Shown here: piece by piece, positions 9,682 to 20,782 of the stretch
How positions within the stretch are numbered: position 1 is the first letter of the stretch
Layout: every line of letters starts with the position of its first letter
Assembly (NCBI RefSeq): GCF_000715075.1
Contig: NC_134101.1
Coordinates: 198,668,103 to 198,732,102, forward strand
Length of the DNA: 64,000 bases
From: Nicotiana tabacum
Lineage: Eukaryota > Streptophyta > Magnoliopsida > Solanales > Solanaceae
Reading direction: 5' to 3'
Position numbers and translations under genes: made by a program
Notes under the pieces: generated by a model
Databases searched by the model: none
What the model saw: only the letters and a program-made list of their open reading frames with translations
What the model was told of the DNA's origin: nothing

Positions 9682-11854
9682 TTCTTTTTACACTGGTTCT
9701 AATAACATGTCATGCATAAGGAATCCTCAGCCCAGTCTTAAACATCAATCTAATTTTGAAATAATAGTTCAAGAAGTAGATTGTGACTACGAATCAGAAT
9801 ACGATGAGGATGAAGCTTTCGAAGAGATTAGTAAGGAGTTAATTCACTTCGAAGAAAAACCCAAACCCAACCTGAATGAAATAGAAGTAGTCAATTTAGG
9901 GGACGCAGATAATATCCGAGAGACTAAAATAAGTGTCCACCTCGAGGCAAAGATCCGGGAAGAGTTAATCAAAGCACTCATCGAATACAGAGATGTTTTT
10001 GCGTGGTATGCTGGGTTTAAGCACCGATTTAGTAGTCCAAAAATTTCCCACTGATCCAGCGTTTCCCCCCGTCAAGCAAAAGTTGAGGAAATTCAAAAGT
10101 GATATGAGTGTGAATATTAAAGAAGAAATTACCAAGCAATTGTATGCAAAGGTTATTCGGGTCATTCAATATCATGTTTGGTTGGCTAATGTCGTGCCTG
10201 TGCCAAAGAAGGTCGACAAGATCAGAGTATGCGTCGATTACCGCAATCTTAACAAAGCAAGTCCGAAGGATAACTTCCCACTACCCAATATCCACATTTT
10301 GATCGATAATTGTGCCAAGCATGAGATTGGATCTTTTGTGGATTGCTATGCCGGCTATCATGAGATTCTAATGGATGAAGAAGATGCAGAAAAGATGGCA
10401 TTCATCATGCCCTGGGGAACTTATTGCTACCGGGTAATGCCATTTGGTTTGAAGAACGCTGGGGAAACTTACATGAGAGCGATGACTATTGTGTTTCATG
10501 ATATGATACACAAGGAGATTGAGGTATACGTAGATGATATGATCATAAAATCCAAGCATTAGGCCGACCACGTTGGGGATTTAAGGAAATTCTTCCAGAG
10601 GCTTCGCAGGTACAACCTCAAGCTTCACCTTGCCAAGTATGCATTTGGTGTTCCATCCGGAAAGCTATTGGGATTCATAGTCAGCCGACGAGGCATCGAG
10701 TTAGACCCATCAAAGATCAAAGCCATCCAAGAATTTCCATCGCCGAGGAACAAGACTTAGGTGATGAGTTTGTTAGTGAGGTTGAACTACATCAGCAGGT
10801 TTATTGCTCAGCTCACGACAACTTGTGAGCCTATTTTCAAGTTGCTGAAGAAGGATGTTGCGGTCAAGTGGACTGATGAGTGTCAAGAAGCATTTGATAA
10901 GATAAAAGGATACTTGTCAAACCCACCTGTGCTGGTTCCGCCAGAACCAGGGAGACCTTTGATTCTTTACTTAACAGTCTTGGGAAATTCATTTGGCTGT
11001 GTACTGGGGCAGCATGACATCACCGGCAGAAAGGAACAGGCCATCTACTATCTTAGCAAGAAGTTCACGGCTTATGAGGTTAAGTAAACTCATCTGGAAA
11101 GGACATGTTGCGCCCTAATTTGGGTGGCTCGGAAATTGAAACATTATTTGTCATCCTACACTACATACCTCATTTCGCGCTTGGATCCATTGAAGTATAT
11201 CTTTCGAAAGCCTATGCCGACAGGAAGACTTGCGAAGTGGCAGATTTTGCTCACAGAGTTTGACATCATCTATGTGACTCAGACTGCGATAAAAGCCCAA
11301 GTATTGGCCGATCATTTGGCCGAAAACCCGGTCGATGATGAGTACGAGCCATTGAAAACTTATTTTCCCAATGAAGAGGTGATGCATATCGATGAACTGG
11401 AGCAGATTGATAAACCAGATTGGAAACTTTTCTTTGACGGGGCTGCCAACATGAAAGGAGTTGGAATAGGGGTTGTGCTTATTTTTAAATAGGGCATCAC
11501 TATCCTGTTGCGGCTCAGCTTCGGTTTTATTGCACCAACAATATGGCTGAATATGAGGCATGCATTTTGGGTTTGAGGCTAGCTGCAGACATGGATGTCC
11601 AGGAAGTTTTGTTCTTGGGAGACTCAGATCTTCTGGTACATCAAATTCAAGGAGAATGGGAAACACGAAATTTGAAGCTCATACTATACCGACAATGTTT
11701 GTATGATTTTTGTCAACGATTTCGATCAGTGGAGTTCAGGCATATTCCAAGGGTCCATAATGAGGTTGTCGATGCTTTGGCTACCCTGGCATCAATGCTA
11801 CAACATCCGGACAAAGCTTATGTCGATCCTCTTCATATTCAAGTCCGAGACTAG
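9682..11854 (+). pseudogene. Element B reverse transcriptase and RNase H (broken)
   Basis: After the acceptor comes an acidic linker (9700-9960). RT follows at about 9993-10562 (RVCVDYRNLNKASPKDNFPLP, YRVMPFGLKNAGETYMRAM and the catalytic YVDDMIIKSK). The connection domain is at 10761-11087 (FKLLKKDVAVKWTDECQEAFDKIK, IYYLSKKFT). RNase H is at 11124-11854 (LFFDGAANMKGVGIG, NMAEYEACILGL, FLGDSDLLVHQIQGEWE, NEVVDALATLASM). Stops or frameshifts occur near 10010, at 10561 (QxADH context), at 10759, at 11085 and at 11490. The enzyme would copy element RNA to DNA in cytoplasmic particles. Confidence 0.9.
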
Positions 11855-13147
11855 CATGCTTATTGTAACATGATAGAAGAAGAACTTGATGGCGAACCAT
11901 GGTTCCACGATATCAAGGAGTACATCAGAGTGGGGATATATCCAGTGCAAGCCACGGGGGATCAAAAGAAAACAATTTGACGGTTGGCAAGTGGGTTTTT
12001 CTTAAGTGGAGGAGTTTTGTATAAAAGAACTCTAGACCTTGGATTATTAAGATGCATAGATGCTAGACAAGCTACGACTATCATGTCCGAAGTACATTCA
12101 GGAGTCTGCGGACCACATATGAGCGGATATGTGCTGGCAAATAAAATTCTCCGAGCAGGTTATTATTGGCTCACCATGAAGCGAGATTGTATCAGTTTTG
12201 TACGCAAATATCATCAGTGCCAAGTACATGGAGATTTAATTCATTCTCCGACATCCGAGTTGCACACAATGTCCGCACCATGGCCCTTCGTTGCTTGGGG
12301 TATGGATGTCATTGGACCAATTGAGCCAGCAACATCCAATGGGCACAGATTCATTCTGGTAGCCATTGATTATTTCACCAAGTGGTTTGAGGCCAAAACT
12401 TTCAAATCGGTGACCAAGAAAGCAGTGGTCGATTTTGTTCACTCAAATATCATCTGTCGATTCGGAATCCCAAAGGTAATCATCACGGATAATGGTGCTA
12501 ATCTTAACAGTAATTTGATGAAAGAGGTATGTCAATAGTTTAAGATTACACATCACAATTCTTCCCCATATCGTCCCAAAGCGAATGGAGCAGTCGAGGC
12601 AGCCAACAAAAACATAAAGAAGATACTTTGGAAAATGGTAGAAGGTTCCAGACAATGGCACAAAAAATTAATATTTGCGTTGTTGGGTTATCGCACTACT
12701 GTCCACACTTCAGTAGGTGCAACTCCTTATTTATTGGTATATGGCATTGAAGTAGTGATACCTGCGGAAGTTGAAATCCTGTCCCTTCGAATTATCGCTG
12801 AGGCTGAGATTGATGATGATGAGTGGGTCAAAACCCGTTTGGAGTAGTTGAGCTTGATTGATGAAAAAATATTGGCAGCAGTGTGTCATGGCCAGTTATA
12901 CCAAAAGAGAATGACAAGAGCATACAACAAAAAGGTGCATCCCCAGAAGTTTGAAGTGGGTCAGCAAGTGTTGAAATATATCATTTCACATCAGGCTGAA
13001 GTAAAAGGCAAATTCGCCCCAAATTGGCAAGGGCCATTCATTGTAACCAGAGTATTGTCCAATGTTGCTTTATATTTAACAGATATCGAAGGAAAATGCA
13101 TAGACATGGCTATAAATTCTAATGCAGTCAAGAGATATTATGTATAA
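11855..13147 (+). pseudogene. Element B integrase (broken)
   Basis: The zinc-binding domain (SEVHSGVCGPH...CISFVRKYHQCQVHGD) has Tyr where the first Cys of the usual CxxC lies. The catalytic core follows (WGMDVIGPIEPATSNGHRFILVAIDYFTKWFEAK with the first Asp, IITDNGANLNS with the second). After a stop at 12536-12538 comes the Glu region (about 12590-12610, ANGAVEAANKNIKK). The C-terminal part (GATPYLLVYGIEVVIPAEVEI, FAPNWQGPFIVTRVLSNVALYLTD) ends RYYV at 13147. Stops at 12538 and 12845 break it. It would have inserted element DNA into chromosomes. Confidence 0.9.
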
Positions 13148-15110
13148 TTTCATTGGTATAATTGATGATTGTTTGTATTTAGCATTATTTCAAAGATTGA
13201 AATGTCGAAAGCAATTTGTTCTACCATCTAAACACTTTACCCTTTGTTCCCCCTTTTTGAGCCTTATTTATTTCTTTCATACCCCTCTTTTAGAATCAAT
13301 AACGAAAAAGAGAGAAAAGAAAGAAAAGAAAAAAAAAGAAAAGAAAAAAAGTGAAAAGAGAAAGTATAACAACAAGGAAATTTAGGTGTGAACTACGTTT
13401 GACCTAATTCCTGTTAAAGATATGTAGGCAGCCTCACGGCTCGGTCATAGTAAAATAAAATATCAAAAGATCCCTAAGCAAGAAACTGGGGCAGAAGTTG
13501 TGATTGTGATAAGAAATCTGATTCCAAAAGTTGTAATTCTAACCCATTTGAGATGCTTGGAGCCTTTTCGATACCCTTTTCTTTCCAAACATATCCAAGA
13601 ACCCACATGGTTGTCCAAAGAAAGACCTCTCGATCAGTCTTCGAGAGATGCCAAATCAAGAAAGTAAAGAGAATTCATATCAGGGGCAACACTCCAGTTT
13701 AAGCAAGAGAAATCAAAAAATGAGAAAGTCTTATCGGTGAAAACCTTCGCGGGCGCCATGAGGCGACAATGAATTGAGGAATAAACAAATGAGAGAGGTT
13801 TGTCGGTGAAAATCCTTCAGGGCACTGCAAGTCGAACAAGGTCCGTAAGTTGGCGGAAAGTAAAAATTGGGTTGTGGAAATCTTGGAGCACAAAGTAAAA
13901 CAATTGGAAAGGAGATTGGTTAAATAGACTGGGCTGATTAATCCAAAATGCATACCATGATCATTGGTGCCAGTGACTCCACTCAGATAAGTTTCTTTTC
14001 ATATCTCCAACAGTCATCCAAATTTGGATTTTCTTCTTTATTCTTAATTCTCAAAATCGTTGCATTTCATTGTTGTTAATTTTACTCCTCTAAAGCTCTT
14101 CCAAGGTTAGCCTTGTTTCAACAAATAAGAAGGAATGTCAAAATGTACTACCAGATTCAAAATTGCACAAAGCAAAATGTGGCTAGGACATGCTAGAGAT
14201 AGTATGATGAAAAGTGGGACATAGAGTGTGAGCAAAGGTTAAATCGGTGGAATGGTTCAGCAATGTCGTGGGAGATGTATGGTTTCAAATAAAAGGGTCA
14301 GAAGTGAAAAACAACAGTTGGGGATCCTGTGGTTGAGGATCAGTCGGGAGGTCAAAACAATTCTCGACCAATTCAAGGCAGCCGGTCGAAGCAAAGCATG
14401 GCAAAGAGAAAATCATCCCCAGTAAGAATGCCACAACTAACCACCACGTTTTAAACTGACAAGATTTTCTTTGATTTGAAATAGGGGCAAAGATGGCATT
14501 TGTTTCAGGAAGCCCTCTGTAAGGAAAGCAAGTACCAGGCAGGTTTGATCACAAAATTCTCAGGACCCTCCTGGAAAATGGGACCTAGGCTAAAATCCAA
14601 AACAATTATAAGGAGTAAATATAGCATAAATATACACCAAAGGAATATAAGTTGGCTTCAAAGTTTGCATAGGAGTTTTCAGGACCCCGCCTGAATAATG
14701 TGACGTAACTTTAAGAATTCCATTAGATAAGTAAGTTCTGTTATAAGAGAGTATAATTTAGCTATAAAAACATCATTCGTAAGATAGGCTCTAATTTTTA
14801 ATGGGATGAAGTTTTAAGACCATGTGATATAACAAGTTTCATTAAATCATGACTTTTAAAAATATAGCATAGCTTTGAAATTGGCATTTCATTAGAGATT
14901 TTCAGGACCCTTCTGGATAATGGGATATAGCTTGCAGATTGTTAGAGATATTTGGTAAAAGGATTCAATTAACACTCACAGATGCGCCCGGTTACCAAAT
15001 TGGGGCAGAAAATTTTCTTTTATTTTGTCTATTTTGCTGAAGTTAGATGCCCGTCTGAAGAACAGGGAAGAACAACACGGATATTAAAGATAAAAAGCAG
15101 AGCATGACCA
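13148..15110 (+). other. Element B 3' spacer
   Basis: No gene is seen. It holds a purine tract (about 13308-13372), the module at 13389-13448, a pair of imperfect direct repeats (about 13720-13770 and 13790-13835, with gtcttatcggtgaaaaccttc-like cores), and a stretch with repeated 'ttttcaggacccttctgg'-type phrases (about 14555-14925). The segment near 13929-13960 (gctgattaatccaaaatgcat) is shared with Element C at about 27763-27790. Confidence 0.7.
13389..13448 (+). repeat. Inter-ORF module after integrase, Element B
   Basis: GTGAACTACGTTTGACCTAATTC...GATATGTAGGCAGCCTCACGGCTCGGTC. It corresponds to Element C 28328-28390 and follows a purine-rich tract in both elements. Confidence 0.7.
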
Positions 15111-15850
15111 AGTAATCAGGGGCCCACCTGGAGAACAAGGGAAAACAAATCAAGTTTCAAGGAAGATTGGCACAAGTATTTGTAATCAGGCGCCCACCTA
15201 GAGGAACGAGGGAGAACAAGTCAAAGAAAAGCAATTTCAAGAAGAAGATGGACCAAGTTTCAGAAATCAGGCATCCACCTGGAGAACAAGGAAAGATAGT
15301 TGAAATATCAGCAATCAGGCGTCCACCTGGAGAACAAGGAAAGACGGTTGAAATATCAGCAATCAGGCATCCACCTGGAGAACAAGGAAAGACAGTTAAA
15401 ATATCAACAATCAGGCGTCCACCTGGAGAACAAGGAAAGACTGTTGAAATATCAGCAATCAGGCATCCACCTGGAGAACAAGGAACAACAGTTAAAGTAT
15501 CAACAATCAGGAGCCCACCTGGAGAACAAGGGAGTACAGTTCAAGTTCAAGTAATCAGAAACCCGCCTGGAGAACAAAGGGAAGAAGCAATGCAAGTTCA
15601 TTAATCAAGAACCCACCTGGAAAACAAGGAGCAACAACTCAAGTTCAAACAATCAGGAGCCCACCTGGAGAACAAGGGAATACAATTCAAATTTCAAAAT
15701 AATCAGGAACCCACCTAGAGAACGAAGGGAAGAAACAATTCAAGTTCAAGTAATCCGGAGCCCATCTGTAGAACAGAGGAAGGGCAACAATGGTTAAAGG
15801 AAGACGTTTAAAGGTTCAGCAATTGGGTACCCGCCTGGAGAAAAGGGAAA
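15111..15850 (+). repeat. Tandem repeat array in Element B 3' region
   Basis: About 13 units share the core ATCAGGxxxCCACCTGGAG followed by AACAAGG. The best part (about 15264-15510) has a 48-bp period. Because 48 is divisible by three, a frame of 145 codons stays open (15167-15604) with a 16-residue repeat built on RxPPGEQGK. Outer units are longer and more diverged. The core GTCCxCCTGGAGAACA also forms Element C's array. This is repeat-driven openness rather than evidence of a protein. Confidence 0.88.
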
Positions 15851-16094
15851 GCGTCTCAAAAATACACTTCAAGTCAGCAACAAAGGAATTTCTGAGGAAA
15901 GTACAAGTCAACGAGGCAACAATAGTCACAAGAACAAGTTTGAAAATAAATCTTTGTAAAACATAGATTATAGCTTAGTCTAGCTTCTTCATTTTTGTCA
16001 TTGTGTAATAAGGAGGTCAGTAAGCAGTATCAGCAGCAGCATCAGCAACAGTAAAATCATAGCTTCATGGTAGTCCCAGCTACCGAAACTTCCC

Positions 16095-16168
16095 GAACGA
16101 CATTGACCTGATTCCTTTATAGCCAAGAATATGTAGGAAACCTTTGAAACAGAGGTTCGGTCAAATCT
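16095..16168 (+). repeat. Inter-ORF module before the polypurine tract, Element B
   Basis: CGAACGACATTGACCTGATTCC...GAATATGTAGGAAACCT...GGTTCGGTCAAATC. It corresponds to Element C 25236-25310. It lies between the tandem repeats and the 3' LTR. Confidence 0.65.
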
Positions 16169-16258
16169 TTCAAAAAATGCTTCCCACGGAGTATTCAAAC
16201 GGTCAAAAATCGCTCATATCCGCTCACTTTATCTTTGCACGAAAACTCTTCGTGTTTC

Positions 16259-16276
16259 CGGGCAAAGAGGGGCAGC
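16259..16276 (+). promoter_or_regulatory. Polypurine tract of Element B
   Basis: CGGGCAAAGAGGGGCAGC sits directly before the 3' LTR. The identical sequence precedes the LTR of Element C on the minus strand (25122-25139). This is the expected primer for second-strand DNA synthesis. Confidence 0.85.
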
Positions 16277-19235
16277 TGTGAGCACGTGATTTTTGCCTCA
16301 CACGAATTACTCCAAAAGAATTCCCAAAATTAGGTCTTTTCTTTAATTATGTGTTATTTTTAGGAATTATTATGCGATTTTCCTGATTGTTTGCATATGT
16401 TTGTGTACATGTTTAATTTTATTAATACATTAAAAATACAAAAAATATAGCATCTACATTTAGGATTTGATTTTTACATTAATTAATAATTAGGTGTTTT
16501 ACAAAAATTAAAATTCACAAAAATAACATATTTTTGTGTTTTTAGTCAAATTGTGTGATTTTCTTTTAATTTAGTATTTAATTATTTATGATAATTATTA
16601 TTTAGAGTTAATTAATATTCTTAAAGCTAATTTGGGTTTTATAATTTAATTAGGATTTTAGTTTCAATTTTTGAAAGAAAAAGGAAGAAAAGAAAAGAAA
16701 AAGAATTAATAAAAGAGAGGAAATCAGATCTGGGCCAAAAAATCCCCAGCCAAAACAAAAATCCACTCCAATATCCGCCCAAATACCCCAGAACCGGCCC
16801 AGACGTTTCCCCAACCTGGTCCGTCTCCAGCTTCAAACCAAACGACGTCGTTCCAGGCGTCTCAATCTGGGCCTTTGAATTAATATGATCGAACGGTCAA
16901 AAAGCCTTCACCCAATACCCAACCCGACCCGTCCACCCAATGCCCGGTCCGCCCCAGTTGCTACACCAAATGACGCAGTTTCGTTAAAAGATCAATCATG
17001 GCCGTTGGATTCTCATCATCCAATGCCCTAATTTAATTACCCCTTTAGTACACCCTAACCCATTAGACCCTACCCTCAGAACCCCTTTATCGTCTCCCTC
17101 ACCCAAACCCTAGAGACCAGCCGCCACCATACCTTCACCGCCTTAGGGTGGCGGCACCGGTTCCGTTAACCGCCAAAATATACACCCCGGAACCCCCAAA
17201 CCCCCCTCATTCCAAATGCCCGCTTAGTTTCCTTCGAATCCGCCTAGAACTCTTCAAATATCAAATCTAATTCGAACCCTTAGAACCATAACTTCTAACT
17301 AGTGCACGAAAGGTCAAACTACCGGATGTTTTGGCTTAATCAAACTTGTTTCAAACAAAATAATGACTTTCGTTTGTTCTCCACCAAAGAACAAATGTTT
17401 GGCATTATTTTGGATTGAATCAGAATATTAATTCCAAGTTCCAGCCTGGCCGGTAAGTTTTCCGAGTTTATTATTTATTCTTGATTAGTAATATTCTGTT
17501 GTTCATCTTTCCTCATCTCTTTTTCTTTTTCTGGTCGATTTCAATTGAAACTCGACCAATCCGTAGGTTTAAAATAGCTTTTGTCCATGGGTTTTGTTGA
17601 TTGTGAATATGTTATTTGATTCCTTAATTGTATTATCAGTCATATCTTGTTAATCACTTAGTCGATTTAACTAACATTAATCTGATAATTTAGTTAATTT
17701 TTTGTTTAATTATGTTATTAAAAATTGATTAGTATAAGTTTAAAGTGGTCACCTAATTGAGAAGCTTCTATAATGGTAGGGATAACAATTCACTACTGAA
17801 TAAACTAAAACCTTAAGAATTGAGTGGAATCGAATTTTTAAATATTGAAAGGGCACTCTGTGAATCCTAAAGGCATTTCCCATTGCATATTTAAGGAAAC
17901 AACACACTGAGTTCAAGGGGCGAGGAGAGCTAAGAAATCCTGAAAATCCTAAACGGCTGAAAACTCTAAAAAAAATACTGTTTCATTGAGTTTTGTTGGT
18001 AATTTCTGAAGTTCCTCCTAGTGCTGAAACAATTTCTGGGTAACTGATAGCTGAAATGAATTTAAATCAAGTCTAGTCAAGGTTTTCTGGTTCATTACTT
18101 GGATTGCAACTGTTTTTTTTTTCTGGGCTATTTTACTTCACTGTCTGGGCTCGAAATTGGTTCTAAACTGCTAATTGATTCTGTTATCCTGCTACTGCTA
18201 CTGGATTTCTGATTCTCTTTGCTGTGTTCTATTCTCATTTTCAGGTACACATCCCTGATTTAAATATGTAACACAGTTCTTGGAGCTTCTTTGTTGAAAA
18301 GGAAATGAAGATTGTCCCTCACTATTAGATGTCATTTCTTTTAGTTTGTTTTGCCAATTTTTAGCTTCATATGTCTCCTTCTTAGTTTAACTTGAAGTTT
18401 ATATAAAAACTGTAGTAGGATAGTTATGCAATGCCTGTTGATTTACCTCTTTAATTTTTAAGTTTTGTTGTAGTTAGAAACGACTATCAGTCCTGAAAGC
18501 TATGCATATTTGTTCAGATTGTTGAATGGTTTGTTAAGCACAAAATGCTTATAGTTAAATGTGAGCATTATGTGTGAAAGCTGAAGTCATGTAGTTTGTT
18601 TTCTATGGTGAGTTTGATTCTATTTGAGAATGGCTAAGAGAGGTGTTTGATTAGCAATATTATTGATTTTAAGTTAGTTTGGATGTTTGTTATATGGCTA
18701 AATATGTAGCAGAATTCAGCATGTTTATTTATACTTAATGTAAAATTTGAATAAGGTTTAATTTCAGCATACTCCAAAACTCTAAATCTCGCAACGTTGA
18801 ATAAAATGTGTTTCGGATTGCGGGTACATTTCATGTGGTGCGATCCAAAGACATGTTTTAAATAACGTTAAATCTTCTTTAAAATGAATAAAAGCGGTTA
18901 AAAGTTAAAATTTGCGCATAGGTTCAAAATATTTTAAAATCAGATAATTAAGCCGAATATAAAAGTTGAGCGACTGTGCTAGAACCACGGAACTCGGGAA
19001 TGCCTAACACCTTCTCCCGAGTTAACAAAATTCCTTCCCGGATTTCTGGTTCGCAGACTGTTAAACAGAGTCAATCTTTCCTCGATTCGGGATTTAAACC
19101 GGTGACTTGGGATGCCATAAATTATCCCAAGTGGTGACTCTGAATCTCTTAATAAATAATCTCATTTCGATTGTCTTTTAATTGGAAAAACTCCCTTATA
19201 TCCCTTACGGGTGTAGGTAGAAAGGAGGTGTGACA
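16277..19235 (+). repeat. Element B 3' LTR (2959 bp, internally deleted)
   Basis: It starts TGTGAGCACGTG and ends GTGTGACA, as in the 5' copy. At about 18779 the sequence jumps from the match of 5' LTR position 3635 to about 4478, so about 842 bp is missing. Two shared bases (AA) lie at the junction. Element C LTRs contain sequence related to the missing part (for example aacgcgtagtattttggcgc in sense), so the loss happened in this copy. Confidence 0.92.
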
Positions 19236-19240
19236 GTGCT
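19236..19240. repeat. Target-site duplication of Element B, right copy (gtgct)
   Basis: It follows the LTR end TGACA and matches gtact at 1130-1134 except for one base. Element A coding sequence continues directly after it. Confidence 0.8.
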
Positions 19241-20400
19241 TACTGCAACCTCTGATACGACCAAATATATAATGAGGCATTCGCTGGGTTCTGCCTTGGC
19301 AAGTAGCGGGGGAGATGATAAGTATGCCTTCAGTTCTTTTAAAGCTTTGATGCACTCTTCATTCCATTGTAGCCCATTGTCCTTTTTAAGCACGTTAAAG
19401 AACTTGTGACATTTGTTGGAGAATCGTAAGATGAACCCCGACATGGCAACTATGTGGCCCGTCAATTTTTGTACCTATTTCTTGCTAGTTAACATTTCAG
19501 GTATTCCCTCCATGGCCTTGATTTGGTCAGGGTTGACTTCGATGCACCTTTGCGACACCAAGAAACCGAGGAGCTTGCCTGAAGTTACGTCGAAGGCGCA
19601 TTTTTCGGGGTTCAGCTTCATCCCATATTTGCCTCAGTATTTCGAAGGCTTCTTTTAGGTGATCAATGTGATCTTCCTTCCTTTTCGACTTGACCAACAT
19701 ATCGTCTATGTAGACTTCCATAGTTTTTCCGAGTTGATCCTTGAACATTTTGGTTACCAATCTTTGATAAGTCGCCCCTGCATTCTTTAAGCCAAATGGC
19801 ATAACCTAATAACAGTACATTCCTTGATGGGTGATGAAGGTAGTCTTCTGTTGGTACTCTTCCTCCATGAGGATTTGGTTGTAACCTGAATAGGCATCCA
19901 TGAAGCTCAACAACTCGCTCCCTGTTGTTGCCTCAATCAGCTGATCAATACGAGGAAAGGGAAAGGAGTCTTTCGGGCAGGCCTTGTTTAGATCCGTGAA
20001 ATCTACACACATTAGCCACTTCCCGTTTTTCTTTTTTACCATGACTACATTGACGACCTATTGAGGATACTTTGATTCTTGGATGGAGCCGTTAGCGAGT
20101 AATTTATCCACTTCTTCGCTGACGGCCTCATTGATTGTGGCGTTAAATTTTCTTCTCACTTGTCGTACTGGGGGGTAGAAGGGATTGACGTTTAACTTGT
20201 GTGTGGCAATGTCTTTTGGAATTCCTAGAATATCTGCGTGGGAAAAAGCAAACAGATCGGTGTTATCAATAAGAAATTTATGAAATATACCTGGCTCGAA
20301 GAGCTTATGGCCTATATAAGCCTTTATGCTACTGTTGTTGTTATCTAATTGGACGGGATTGAGGTCTTCTATTTTCGACCCTACTACTTCCACAATGTCA
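19236..20400 (-). pseudogene. Element A reverse transcriptase (first half of split pol)
   Basis: Minus-strand frames at 20393-20058 (linker, KLNVNPFYPPVRQVRRKF) and 20042-19806 (MVKKKNGKWLMCVDFTDLNKACPKDSFPFPRIDQL, SFMDAYSGYNQI) are followed by 19802-19527 (MPFGLKNAGATYQRLVTKMF and catalytic YIDDMLVKSK) and 19465-19240 (FFNVLKKDNGLQWNEECIKALKELK, LIIYLVVSEVAVS). One stop separates the first two frames and another the next two. A frameshift lies near 19640. The last residues before Element B (EVAVS) continue as TILVRE at 1134, the normal gypsy order. Confidence 0.9.
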
Positions 20401-20782
20401 GGCTCCTGGATATCATCTTTCTGATTGCTGGGCTCGGACCCCGACCTTGATAATTGTTATGCTTCTGAGTTTGTTTCTTTAAGTTGTTGCGTGAATGTGC
20501 AATCTTGGGCGATGTGGTAGCATTCTTGGGTTGTGCGTTATTCGCCTTGGATGCTGAATATCCCCCATGGTGTTGGGAATTTGATTAATTGATACAGGCT
20601 GGACAGGATGGCTCTCATGGCGTGTATCCACGGTCGTCCTATGATTGCGTTGTAAGTTGTGTCTTGGTTCATTACGTGGAACGTGTTTCCAAGGTGACGC
20701 CCCCGGCTAAAACGGGCAACGTTATTTCTCCTGAGGTTTATTCCACTGCATTGTTAAAACCTGTCAGTGCTATGCAGCATGG
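20401..20782 (-). pseudogene. Element A protease, C-terminal part
   Basis: On the minus strand from 20782 the frame reads ALTGFNNAVE, then after a stop TSGEITLPVLAGGVTLE. A frameshift follows, then TFHVMNQDTTYNAIIGRPWIHAM, the usual end of a retroelement aspartic protease with the IIGRPWIH flap-region signature. The N-terminal part with the catalytic Asp lies at 44056-44150, beyond Element C. The frames join exactly across the catgg target duplication. Confidence 0.85.
20778..20782. repeat. Target-site duplication of Element C, left copy (catgg)
   Basis: It is identical to catgg at 44051-44055. A perfect 5-bp duplication supports a single clean insertion of 20783-44050. Confidence 0.92.

Larger units (their letters stand above)
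1135..19235 (+). mobile_element. Element B: Ogre/Tat-like Ty3/gypsy LTR retrotransposon lacking ORF1
   Basis: A full-length but inactive plus-strand element. In order: 5' LTR 1135-4935, primer-binding site 4940-4957, leader, gag (about 5979-7730), protease (7732-9496), intron 9497-9681, RT/RNase H (9682-11854), integrase (about 11860-13147), 3' region with tandem repeats, polypurine tract ending at 16276, and 3' LTR 16277-19235. The order RT-RNase H-integrase is Ty3/gypsy. The long LTRs, the intron between protease and RT, and the repeat-rich 3' region point to the Ogre/Tat lineage (established knowledge of that group). Compared with Element C it lacks the extra ORF upstream of gag. All coding blocks carry stops or frameshifts. 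Confidence 0.92.

Noticed and set aside
13122..13385. Lys-rich ORF after Element B integrase
   Set aside because: The C-terminus is encoded by a purine tract; it overlaps the end of integrase and has no homologue-like features.
15167..15604. 145-codon ORF with 16-residue PPGEQGK repeats
   Set aside because: It follows from a 48-bp tandem repeat; a second frame of the same strand (15300-15554) is open too, the homologous array in Element C is not in multiples of three, and there is no sensible start.
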